Assembly: GCA_964651435.1 (NCBI GenBank)
Contig: CAZYVU010000011.1
Coordinates: 15,659 to 79,658, forward strand
DNA length: 64,000 nucleotides
Direction of reading: 5' to 3'
Source: CAZYVU01 sp964651435
GTDB taxonomy: Bacteria; Desulfobacterota; Syntrophorhabdia; Syntrophorhabdales; CAYQXL01
The notes under the pieces: model-generated
Told to the model about the DNA's origin: nothing
Databases searched by the model: none
What the model saw: only the letters and a program-made list of their open reading frames with translations
Program-made: the position numbers and the translations under genes
Shown here: positions 1 to 7,880 of the stretch, in pieces
Position numbering within the stretch: position 1 is the first letter of the stretch
Layout of the letters: every line of letters starts with the position of its first letter

Positions 1-759
1 TTTGAGAGAGATGGGCTGTTTCACGTGGTGGCCTGCGGACAGCAGGGGTGGAGCGGCAGCAGTACCCTAAGGGAGGTCAACGCCAGGGAGGTTGAGCTTT
101 TCATTCGAGGATTGGGGCGGTACGGCGCCGACCTGACGCGCATCCGCTGCCTTCTCGACGAACCCCTCTTTCCCGAAAGGGAGATCATGGGCATAGCCAT
201 CGAGTACGCGGACCCCTCCGAGTACGGCACGATCTTTCTCAACGTTCAGTCGCTCAACGTGAGGGATTTCAAGGCGCCCTGGAGTCTCGAGCTGTCCGAC
301 AAGGTCCCCGTTCTGGCCCGCTGCGTCATTTATGTGCTCCTCGCCTATGCACTTGCCCTCTATATGTCGGGGCGACAGTACGACAATGCCATCAAGGACG
401 CGTCGGCCAAGCTGAGCACCTTGCGCACCAAGCTTTCCCAGGCGACGGTGAAGGGCAAGGACGAAACGGCTGTTTTTCTTCAGGAATTCCAGACCAAGCG
501 ACAGTCGCTTGTCCGTCCCGTGCGGGTCATGGATGCCCTGGCCGGAAGGCTGCCGCCGGAAACGACGGTGACGAGGCTGAATTTCGGTGAAAAGACCCTC
601 GATATGGCCCTGACGTCGAAAGAGCCGCTTCGCATCATGGATGTCCTCTCGGAGGGTACGGACTGCGTAACCGCTCCGTCCATCAAGGGGGCCATCAGCG
701 TAAAGCAGGGGAGCCCCATTACGTTCAATGTCTCGGTGGAACTCAAACCATGCCAATAG
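1..759 (+). CDS. GspL/PilN-like secretion assembly protein (5' truncated)
   Basis: The frame is open to the first base of the window, so the true start lies upstream; only the C-terminal part (about 252 residues) is seen. One hydrophobic segment (VIYVLLAYALALYM) follows a cytoplasmic-type region, and after it comes a coiled region and a small periplasmic domain. This is the layout of GspL C-termini and PilN, inner-membrane platform proteins that link the secretion ATPase to the periplasmic parts. The stop overlaps the next gene by 10 bp, and GspM-, GspC- and GspD-like genes follow in one operon. The family call rests on topology and context rather than on a diagnostic motif. Confidence 0.6.
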   Translation, partial: FERDGLFHVVACGQQGWSGSSTLREVNAREVELFIRGLGRYGADLTRIRCLLDEPLFPEREIMGIAIEYADPSEYGTIFLNVQSLNVRDFKAPWSLELSDKVPVLARCVIYVLLAYALALYMSGRQYDNAIKDASAKLSTLRTKLSQATVKGKDETAVFLQEFQTKRQSLVRPVRVMDALAGRLPPETTVTRLNFGEKTLDMALTSKEPLRIMDVLSEGTDCVTAPSIKGAISVKQGSPITFNVSVELKPCQ

Positions 760-1706
760 ATGTGAAAGACTTACAGGACCGTTTACGGAGGATTCCCGAG
801 ACTATCCGGTCCATTAAGATAGATCGGGCGGACCTCTCCAAAAACTTCAGGATCATCGGCATCTACGGCATTGTCATTCTCGTTGTTGCCAAGTTTCTCA
901 TCGTTCCGCTTAAGGGCTCGCTGGAGGCCAAAGCAAAGGCCCTCGCCGAATACCGCACTGCCGTGCGGGAGGCGGAGCTGAGGGTGAAACGTGTGGACGG
1001 CAGGGAGAAGCCCGGCGAGGCACCCTCGAAAGAGCTGTTGGACACCGTGTTCAGCAAAGAAAAGACGGAGTATGCCGTTCAGGCCGACATGATGCGGTTT
1101 ATTTTGGCGCTGTCCGAAAGGTACCGGCTTACCGTCACCAACATCGAGCTCCCGGCAAGCGTGAAAGGGTTGGCCATGAGGGAGGTCTTCGTGACGCTGA
1201 GATTCAAAGGGCCTACGAAGGGCGTTGTCGAATTCCTACAGGAGTCGAGACGCATCGTTTACCCCCCCGATTTCTCCGCCGACGAATTCTCGGGGCTCCT
1301 CACAGTGGAGAAATTGTGCCAGGCAATAGAGGCAGACAAGTATCCTTTCAAATTGAAATCAAAAGAGAATTCTATCGAGCGCATCAATGAGTTGTTAAAA
1401 ATCCCCGACTTTTATGATAAACTCACTGCGACCAAGCCGGGCCTCCAGTTCTCCGCCGAGGTGCAGGCCCTGGCGCAGAAGACGGAGGAGATGAGAAAAG
1501 ATGCTGTTGCATCAGGAAGGCTTGGCCAGGAGGACGAGTTGCTTGTCAGGAAGCTGAACCGCCTGGCCCTGGAAGAGGCATACAAGACCGTGGTGCCGAA
1601 GGGAAGGCCCCCCAAGCTGCTCGACATGAAGAGCCTTCAGCTCGACAGGGCCGGCATGGACTTAAACGGTGTCGCCGCCTTTGTGGCCTATAAGCTGGAA
1701 AAATGA
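750..1706 (+). CDS. GspM/PilO-like inner-membrane platform protein
   Basis: 318 residues. A short charged cytoplasmic N-terminus is followed by a single membrane segment near residues 35-55 (GIYGIVILVVAKFLIVPLKG), then a long helical, charged periplasmic region. This topology fits GspM/PilO, the bitopic partner of GspL/PilN. It starts with ATG inside the end of the upstream gene and its stop overlaps the next start by 4 bp, so translation is probably coupled. It is longer than usual for the family; the extra C-terminal part (after about residue 170) has no obvious match that I recognise. The function is inferred from topology and operon position. Confidence 0.55.
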   Translation: MPIDVKDLQDRLRRIPETIRSIKIDRADLSKNFRIIGIYGIVILVVAKFLIVPLKGSLEAKAKALAEYRTAVREAELRVKRVDGREKPGEAPSKELLDTVFSKEKTEYAVQADMMRFILALSERYRLTVTNIELPASVKGLAMREVFVTLRFKGPTKGVVEFLQESRRIVYPPDFSADEFSGLLTVEKLCQAIEADKYPFKLKSKENSIERINELLKIPDFYDKLTATKPGLQFSAEVQALAQKTEEMRKDAVASGRLGQEDELLVRKLNRLALEEAYKTVVPKGRPPKLLDMKSLQLDRAGMDLNGVAAFVAYKLEK

Positions 1707-2344
1707 CAAAGAAACCTCTGTTCGAGATCCTCTTTGCGGTGGTCGTTTTTGCGGGCACCCCCCTTTTCCTGCTCCATAAGCCCCCGGAGGCGGGAAGCAC
1801 CCCCGTCAAGGCAGCGGCGCCTGCAGCAAAGGCCCAGCCGAAAGCCGCCGCAACAGGCACAGAGGCGAAGGCCGAAGAGAAAAAGGATGCCTCTTCTCCT
1901 GCGTTGGCACATTTGCCCGAGCGGAACATATTCGCGGAAAATGGGACGTACATTGTGCCCAAAGATCCCAAGGCCCAGGGAAAGACAGCCCAGGAGCCAA
2001 GGCTGCTCGGTATTACGAATACGGGTATGAGAAGGGCTTTTATCATAGACCCCTTCGGCGCGCTGCTCGACTTAAAGGCAGGCGACAAGGTAGAGGGTCT
2101 GGAGGTTAAGAAGATTACCAATACGAGCGTTTTCTTGCGGATGGGAAACAAGGACCTGGAGCTTAAAGTATTTGCCCCGCCCGCCCCAGGAACGATACGT
2201 GCTGCTGCCGCCACTCCGGCGGGAGCGGCAGGGCCCGCTATAGTGACGCCCCGGGGACCGGCAGGGCCGCCTCAACAGCCGGCGGTCGTCGGTGAGCAGC
2301 CCCGCCAGCCGCAGTCGTTTATTCTGCAGCGGCCGCGGAAGTAG
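1703..2344 (+). CDS. GspC/PilP-like pilot or connector protein
   Basis: 213 residues. An N-terminal membrane anchor (residues about 7-24) precedes an Ala/Pro/Lys-rich linker, then a small beta domain beginning at the LPERNIF motif (about residue 70) and continuing through RLLGITNTG and LKAGDKVEGLEV. That pattern is the homology region of GspC and resembles PilP, which binds the secretin periplasmic domains. The C-terminal 50 residues are Pro/Ala/Gln-rich and probably disordered. It overlaps the upstream gene by 4 bp and lies 36 bp before the secretin gene. Confidence 0.6.
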   Translation: MTKKPLFEILFAVVVFAGTPLFLLHKPPEAGSTPVKAAAPAAKAQPKAAATGTEAKAEEKKDASSPALAHLPERNIFAENGTYIVPKDPKAQGKTAQEPRLLGITNTGMRRAFIIDPFGALLDLKAGDKVEGLEVKKITNTSVFLRMGNKDLELKVFAPPAPGTIRAAAATPAGAAGPAIVTPRGPAGPPQQPAVVGEQPRQPQSFILQRPRK

Positions 2345-2380
2345 GGTGGGTGGTAGAGTGGCGACGGGAAAAAGGATAGT

Positions 2381-4513
2381 ATGACAGGAAAAGGGTGCAT
2401 ACGGGCCATCGTTCTGGGGTTGATCGTTCTCAGCCTTGCGGCGTGCGGGCCCAAAGCGAAACGATATCCCATGCTTTCCGACATGATCAGCGACATGGAG
2501 GTGGCCGGGGGAGCGGACAAGACGCAGGCGCCGTCTCAGACCCAGGAGTCGGGGCCGCTGTCCACAACGCCGGACATAGAACGGATTCCGCTACCTTCAT
2601 ACGGCGTGAAAAAGGAGGCGGGAACGCAGCAGCCTTTGCCTCCCCCTACGCCGCAGCAGCAGATAAATTATGAATTACTGGCACTGCAGAAAAAGCCCAT
2701 CATGATCAACGTGGAGGGGATGCCGCTTAATGATTTCATAAACTTCGGAATGGCCGAAACCCTGAAGGTGAATGTTTTTACCGACGACCAGGTGCGGGCC
2801 ATGAAGAACCCCGTGACGTTGCGGATGACGAGAGAGCTTCCGGCGCCACAGGTGCTGGAGGCCTGCATAGAAATTCTTAAGCGGTACAACCTCGAGGTGG
2901 AGCAGCGGGGCGGCACCCTCTACATCGGAAAGCCCAAGCCGAGGCCGCCGGCGCAAAGGCCCGGCGAGGTGTCGATGGGCCGGACCGTCACCGAAAGCCC
3001 CTTCCCCATACTGCAGATCGTCCCGCTCCGCTATATACCGTCAAACGTGGTGATTCCCCTCATCAACGAGTATTTTAAGCTGGGCCAGGGATTTAGGGAG
3101 CTCTCGCGGGACACGATCATGATCTCCGGATCGACGGCGGCAATCAAAGAGATCATTAGCTTTATCGAGGTTGTCGATGTGCCGTTTTTCCAGAATAAGC
3201 AGATATTCAACCTCAAGCTTACGTACTGGGCGCCGGAAGACTTCATCAAGCAGATGACGCTCATCCTCAACGGTCTGGGCATCAGCGTATCGGCATCGGC
3301 CAAGGAGCCCGGGGTCTTCTTTCTGCCCGTAAAATTCCTGAACAGCGTACTCTTCGCCGCGCCGGACGAGCCCTCGTTCAAGCTTGTCATGGACTGGAAG
3401 AAACGTCTCGACACGCCGCAGTCGGCGGGAACGGAGGAGAAGCTCTTCATTTATCGCCCCCGCTACTCCAAGGCAACGGAGCTCGTGGAGGCCGTGAGGA
3501 AGCTCTACGGCGGCGGCCCCGTCATGCCCATGGGTGCGGGCCCGGGGGCGGGCCAGCCGGGCGCTCAGCCGGCAGCAGCGCCAAGCCAGCCCCAGTCTTT
3601 TTCGGGCCCTGTGAAGGCGGGGCTCAGGATGTCGTCGGACGACCGGAAAAACCTCGTCATCATCGGTTCTTCGCCGGCCGTGTATGCCGACCTGCTGCAG
3701 CTTTTCGACGAGCTTGACAAACCCCAGCGGCAGGTCCTCATCGAGGTGACCATTGCGGAGCTTACGCTGAAGGACGACCTAAAGTTCGGCCTCGAATGGT
3801 TCATCAACAACCGGATGTATGACGGCGGCTACACGTTGGGCACCCTTTTCGGCGTTGGAGCCACGTCGCCGGGCCTTGTGTACAGCTTCCTCTCCGACTC
3901 GAAGCAGTTTGCGGCCCTTCTCAACGCCTTTGCGCAGAGGAACCTGATCAACATCCTTTCCAGCCCCCGCATCATGGCCCTGGACAATCAGGAGGCTTCA
4001 ATCCAGGTGGGAACCGAGGTGCCCATCGTTACCTCGGAGCAGTCGGTTCAGACCACGTCCGTTATCCAGCCCCAGGTGTTACGGAACATCCAGTACCGGC
4101 AGACGGGCGTTCAGCTCAGGGTGCGGCCCACGATCAACACGGAAGGTGCCCTGACCCTCAATGTGTCGCAGGAAGTGAGCGAATCACAGAAAAACGCCTT
4201 CTCCAGCATCGACTCGCCGATGATCCTGGTGCGACGGATGAATACGACCGTCGTGGCGGAGACGGGCAAGACGATCGTGCTCGGAGGGCTCATGTCGGAG
4301 ACGGAGAGCGAGGGCGAGAGCAAGATCCCCTTCCTCGGCGATATTCCCCTCCTGGGCTATCTTTTCAAGACCTATTCAACGGGAAAAGTGAAGACGGAGC
4401 TCATCGTCATCATGACGCCGGTCATCCTGTCGAGCGTGACGGAGGCCGTCGACCTGACGGAGGAGATGAAAAAGGCGCTCAAATGGTACTGGCAAGGTGA
4501 AATAAAGCGGTGA
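2381..4513 (+). CDS. gspD: Outer-membrane secretin, GspD/PilQ family lipoprotein
   Basis: 710 residues. The N-terminus has a lipoprotein signal ending LSLAAC (Cys22), so the protein should be lipidated and sent to the outer membrane. N0/N1-like periplasmic modules (residues about 100-370) are split by a Gly/Pro/Ala-rich insertion near residues 385-410. The secretin core starts near residue 440 (VLIEVTIAELTLKDDLKFG), contains the VPIVTSEQSVQ segment, and ends with the typical GESKIPFLGDIPLLGYLFK block that closes secretin barrels. It forms the outer-membrane pore of a type II secretion or type IV pilus-like machine. AAGGA lies about 5 bases before the ATG. It ends the operon; the likely ATPase partner is encoded 20 kb away (24245-26236). 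Confidence 0.88.
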   Translation: MTGKGCIRAIVLGLIVLSLAACGPKAKRYPMLSDMISDMEVAGGADKTQAPSQTQESGPLSTTPDIERIPLPSYGVKKEAGTQQPLPPPTPQQQINYELLALQKKPIMINVEGMPLNDFINFGMAETLKVNVFTDDQVRAMKNPVTLRMTRELPAPQVLEACIEILKRYNLEVEQRGGTLYIGKPKPRPPAQRPGEVSMGRTVTESPFPILQIVPLRYIPSNVVIPLINEYFKLGQGFRELSRDTIMISGSTAAIKEIISFIEVVDVPFFQNKQIFNLKLTYWAPEDFIKQMTLILNGLGISVSASAKEPGVFFLPVKFLNSVLFAAPDEPSFKLVMDWKKRLDTPQSAGTEEKLFIYRPRYSKATELVEAVRKLYGGGPVMPMGAGPGAGQPGAQPAAAPSQPQSFSGPVKAGLRMSSDDRKNLVIIGSSPAVYADLLQLFDELDKPQRQVLIEVTIAELTLKDDLKFGLEWFINNRMYDGGYTLGTLFGVGATSPGLVYSFLSDSKQFAALLNAFAQRNLINILSSPRIMALDNQEASIQVGTEVPIVTSEQSVQTTSVIQPQVLRNIQYRQTGVQLRVRPTINTEGALTLNVSQEVSESQKNAFSSIDSPMILVRRMNTTVVAETGKTIVLGGLMSETESEGESKIPFLGDIPLLGYLFKTYSTGKVKTELIVIMTPVILSSVTEAVDLTEEMKKALKWYWQGEIKR

Positions 4514-4528
4514 CAGCACAAAAAAAGC

Positions 4529-4557
4529 TTGACAAAAGCTTCGCGGTCTATTAAAAA
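4529..4557 (+). promoter_or_regulatory. Putative sigma-70 promoter for the secreted Cys-rich protein
   Basis: A perfect TTGACA (4529-4534) is followed after 17 bp by TAAAAA (4552-4557) in a very AT-rich stretch. Transcription from here would give a 5' leader of about 190 nt before the next gene. The -10 element is imperfect and other AT hexamers nearby could serve. Confidence 0.5.
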
Positions 4558-4603
4558 TTAAAATTAAACGTTTTTAATATTTGGGTTGGCTGTTAGGATA
4601 CGT

Positions 4604-4642
4604 GGCTTCAAAAAGGTGAAAAAGGCTTCTGGAAAGGTGAAA
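4604..4642 (+). repeat. Imperfect 20-bp tandem repeat in the 5' UTR
   Basis: GGCTTC followed by an A/G run and AAGGTGAAA occurs twice in direct succession (first unit from 4604, second from 4624). It lies in the leader between the putative promoter and the strong ribosome site of the next gene. It could be an mRNA-stability or protein-binding element; no known riboswitch is recognised. Confidence 0.5.
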
Positions 4643-4752
4643 CAGATTAAATTGAAAGGGGGTGGTGAGCAGGTTCGGATGAAGAGGGAAACTCTTATCA
4701 CGTTTTGTTGTGATGCTTTGGTAGTAAATTCAAGAAAGGAGGTTTAGTGGAT

Positions 4753-6888
4753 ATGGCGAAATACTTAAAAGCTTTACTTATCATGCTGGCACTGACCGTG
4801 GGTCTTTCCGGTGTGTCGTGGGCCGGTTGTCTCTACATCAACGCCGACGTACCGAAGACGGTTTCCCAGGAAGCGGCCTGTACGTGCTGGTACAACGAGG
4901 GGTACTACGGGTCCTTTGGAACCCTGAACATCCCCGGTGACGTGCGGTACGATCTTGGCATAAACTACACCTGTACGTCATTCATCGATGGTAGCGCCAA
5001 CGCCACCATCATTTTCGAGCTCTCCGCCAACGCGACGGGCAACTGCGCCGACCAGCATTCAGGCATGCAGGGTCCCTTCCCGAAGTTCTGGCACCCCACT
5101 TCGGCGGGCAGCAAATTCTATCTTCAGATAGCCAAGAAGGATGCCTCCGGCAATATCACCGGCTGGACCTGTAAAGACGACCAGGGCCGTCAGGTTTGGG
5201 ATTACGACGACACCAAGGCCGTTGATCCGGCTCATCCCGAGCCTTTGACCGGACCTCCCGGCGGAAGCGGCTCCAACTACATCCGCTTCAAGATCCTGAA
5301 CAAGGGCACAGACATTAAGGTCAATAGCGTATCCCCGTTTGCAGCCGGCACCACCGTACGGCTGGCCACGGCTTGCGATCCTGCAACGCCCGAGGATTTT
5401 ACCGGTAAGATTCCTGTCGACGATTGTACCCTTTGTACAAACTGCTCCTGGGTAAAGATCACCAAGAAGGGAACGGCGACCTGCCCGACCAACTGGGATT
5501 ATGACCCGCCTGCATCAAGCTGCGCACAGAAGACCCCGATCACCATCTTCAAGTCTATGAATCAGTTCGCCACGACCATCGTTCCGGGACCGGGCCCGAT
5601 CCATGGCCAGATTCTTGGAAAGGTGCTCTTTAACGGCATCATCGACGTTTACTATGCGCCGGACATCACCAAGTCCCGCACCGGCTTCACCAACAACCCG
5701 CAGTCCTGGGATGTGGTGGATAACTACACAGACCTCGGATGCTTCTATGTGTGCGACAACGCGGCCCAGGTTTGCGGCGACTACTGCTGCTACGGCCCGA
5801 TGGAAGCATGGATCGACTACGAGTACATGATCAGCGAAGCAGTGGCTTTCAACTTTGACGTCGTAGCCAGCCAGAAGTGGACTGACGCTTCTCAGGTAGT
5901 CAAGGCATGGGTTGGCGACAGGTACACCGCATATAAGTATGTCGACGGCGTACAGGGCGACACCCCGAGCGCAGGGCCGGTTGCACTCCAGACGGCCTAC
6001 AACATGTGGTTTGCCCTCAACAACCAGACTCTGAAGGATATGGGCTTCGACACCACCTGCCCTGAGTCCACAGTGGCCAATGTCTGTGTGTTTGCTCAGA
6101 CGACTCGCGATCAGATCATCAAGTCCAGGCAGTTTACGCTCGACTACGCAAAGATTGTCGTCCCTGGCGGAAAGTTCAACATCCCCATGTTCGACAACAA
6201 CGGCTCCATCAATGTTCTCCCGCCTGACGGCAAGAGGTGGATGGGTGCATGGAAGCAGAACGGCCAGCAGTTTGCCCTGACCCATGCAGTGACCTCCAGC
6301 TCCTACACGACCCGGTGCTTCATCAGCAACAAGAGCGCAGAGCCTGTAAGAATCTGGGCAGACATCACAGCCGCTCAGAGCTGCAAGGGTCTGTCTGAGG
6401 CCGCATGCCTCGATAAGCTCGCACCGATGACGAACCTCAGCCTCGGCGAGGTCGCACCGCAGTCACTGAAGTATGTCACCCTTGACACTCAGATCACCGT
6501 TTTCAACGGCGAAGCAGTTGACTTCACAGTAGCACTGCCCGGCCTGGCAGCGATTGACCGGTACTCCGTACTCTTCACCGCCGGCTCCGATCCTACCAAC
6601 CAGATCACCAACGTAGGTTCTATCGCCGGTCTGGTACACGGCTCCGATGTCATCCCGCCTATGCCGCAGGGTTGGGTAAATCCTGATCCTCAGACATATC
6701 CTGAGGGATGGCCGCAGTGGTATGCAGCACAGATCAAGAACAACGAAGTGTACGCAGGCGTACCCATCGGCCCCGCATACGAGCCGCCGGTACAGCTTAT
6801 GTGCATCCAGAAGGATGGCGACCGCGGCAACTGGAGAACGATTCCTATCCTCCAGGGCACCTGGAATGCCAACCCCTGGCAGCAGTAA
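4753..6888 (+). CDS. Large secreted Cys-rich protein of unknown function
   Basis: 711 residues from ATG 4753. The AAGGAGG at 4736-4742 is 10 bases from this ATG; an in-frame GTG at 4747 is only 4 bases away and less likely. Residues 1-24 form a clear Sec signal peptide ending at WA-G. The mature protein has more than 25 cysteines, many in close pairs (CTCW, CTLCTNC, CDNAAQVCGDYCC), implying many disulfides or metal sites, and it lacks any domain I recognise. It sits between a secretin operon and a polysaccharide export operon, with its own promoter-like sequence, long leader, strong ribosome site and strong terminator, as expected for an abundant exported product. A surface-layer protein or a type II secretion substrate are possibilities, both inferred. 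Confidence 0.8.
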   Translation: MAKYLKALLIMLALTVGLSGVSWAGCLYINADVPKTVSQEAACTCWYNEGYYGSFGTLNIPGDVRYDLGINYTCTSFIDGSANATIIFELSANATGNCADQHSGMQGPFPKFWHPTSAGSKFYLQIAKKDASGNITGWTCKDDQGRQVWDYDDTKAVDPAHPEPLTGPPGGSGSNYIRFKILNKGTDIKVNSVSPFAAGTTVRLATACDPATPEDFTGKIPVDDCTLCTNCSWVKITKKGTATCPTNWDYDPPASSCAQKTPITIFKSMNQFATTIVPGPGPIHGQILGKVLFNGIIDVYYAPDITKSRTGFTNNPQSWDVVDNYTDLGCFYVCDNAAQVCGDYCCYGPMEAWIDYEYMISEAVAFNFDVVASQKWTDASQVVKAWVGDRYTAYKYVDGVQGDTPSAGPVALQTAYNMWFALNNQTLKDMGFDTTCPESTVANVCVFAQTTRDQIIKSRQFTLDYAKIVVPGGKFNIPMFDNNGSINVLPPDGKRWMGAWKQNGQQFALTHAVTSSSYTTRCFISNKSAEPVRIWADITAAQSCKGLSEAACLDKLAPMTNLSLGEVAPQSLKYVTLDTQITVFNGEAVDFTVALPGLAAIDRYSVLFTAGSDPTNQITNVGSIAGLVHGSDVIPPMPQGWVNPDPQTYPEGWPQWYAAQIKNNEVYAGVPIGPAYEPPVQLMCIQKDGDRGNWRTIPILQGTWNANPWQQ

Positions 6889-6913
6889 TTAGCCAGGTCA
6901 GTACGAAACAGAG

Positions 6914-6944
6914 AGGGCGGGCCCACAAGGCCCGCTCTTTTTTT
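6914..6944 (+). terminator. Rho-independent terminator
   Basis: A 10-bp GC-rich stem (arms 6914-6923 and 6929-6938, one G-U pair) with a 5-base loop is followed by a T-tract to 6944. It starts 26 bp after the stop of the secreted Cys-rich protein. Confidence 0.9.
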
Positions 6945-6966
6945 GTGCCGAAATAGGCCGAATAGG

Positions 6967-6996
6967 TTGAACGGGGGCAGCAAATAAGGCTATACT
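6967..6996 (+). promoter_or_regulatory. Putative promoter of the Wzz gene, nearly leaderless
   Basis: TTGAAC (6967-6972), an 18-bp spacer and TATACT (6991-6996). The expected start of transcription is near 7003, only about 4 bases before the ATG at 7007. No Shine-Dalgarno sequence precedes that ATG, so the mRNA would have almost no leader. Confidence 0.55.
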
Positions 6997-7006
6997 TGTA
7001 GCCGGT

Positions 7007-7876
7007 ATGCAGGAAAACGGAAAGTCGGATCAGATAAACCTGATGGAGTATTGGGCCCTGGGGCGCAGGCGGTGGCGGCTGATGGCGGTCATTGTGGGCG
7101 TAGTTGTCGTGGCAACGGCAGTGGTGTCGCTGCTCATGACGAAGATGTATGAATCGAGGGCGGTTATTATTCCGGCCGGTGTGCTTGCAAAGGACCAGGG
7201 TGCGGCATCGACGTTTCTGGCGACACAGTTCGGCCTGGCGCCGCCCACAACGCCTGCCTCTGCAGAGATACTGAATCTGCTCAGAAGCAACGTGATCAAG
7301 GAGAAGGTGGTACAGAGACACAACCTGGTGCCGGTCCTTCTTTCGGAGGGAAAGAGGAAAGGTAAGACTGAGAACGAGATTGCCTGGGAGTGCATTAGGA
7401 CCCTTCAGAAGATGACGACCATCAACTTTACGCCCAAGGACAACGTTATCGACATATCAGTGCGCTACAAAGACCCGGAGATCTCCGCAAAGCTGGTTAA
7501 CGCCTATCTCAATGAGCTGACGGAGCACATGAGCGGTGAGGCTAAGAGGGTGGCGGAGCGCAACAAGCAGTATCTGGAGGCGCAGATCGATGGGACGTCG
7601 GATCCCTTCATTCGGGCGAAGATATACTCGCTCATTGCGCAGCAGATAGAGACGTCCACGATGGCAGAGGTTAAGGAGAATTTTGCCTTCAAGACCGTCG
7701 ACCCACCGAGGGTGCCTGACCGGAGGGTCAGCCCGAAAAGGACGCTCATGGTGGCCATCGCTTTCGTCGTCTCCTGTGTCGTGGCCGCCGTGGTGGCCAT
7801 GGCGGTAGATGGGCTCGAGCGGCGAGGGATCAGGCTGAGAATGCCCGCATGGCGGCGAAGAAAGGATGGGAGGTAG
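7007..7876 (+). CDS. Wzz-type polysaccharide chain-length / copolymerase protein
   Basis: 289 residues. Two membrane segments (about residues 24-44 and 247-268) flank a periplasmic coiled region, and the second is preceded by a Pro-rich VDPPRVPDRRVSPKR stretch. This is the hallmark architecture of Wzz / PCP proteins, which set the length of exported polysaccharides and contact the outer-membrane Wza channel. There is no cytoplasmic tyrosine-kinase domain, so it is the PCP-1 or split PCP-2 type. It is the first gene of an export group with Wza-like and YjbH-like genes downstream. Confidence 0.82.
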   Translation: MQENGKSDQINLMEYWALGRRRWRLMAVIVGVVVVATAVVSLLMTKMYESRAVIIPAGVLAKDQGAASTFLATQFGLAPPTTPASAEILNLLRSNVIKEKVVQRHNLVPVLLSEGKRKGKTENEIAWECIRTLQKMTTINFTPKDNVIDISVRYKDPEISAKLVNAYLNELTEHMSGEAKRVAERNKQYLEAQIDGTSDPFIRAKIYSLIAQQIETSTMAEVKENFAFKTVDPPRVPDRRVSPKRTLMVAIAFVVSCVVAAVVAMAVDGLERRGIRLRMPAWRRRKDGR

Positions 7877-7880
7877 GTTG

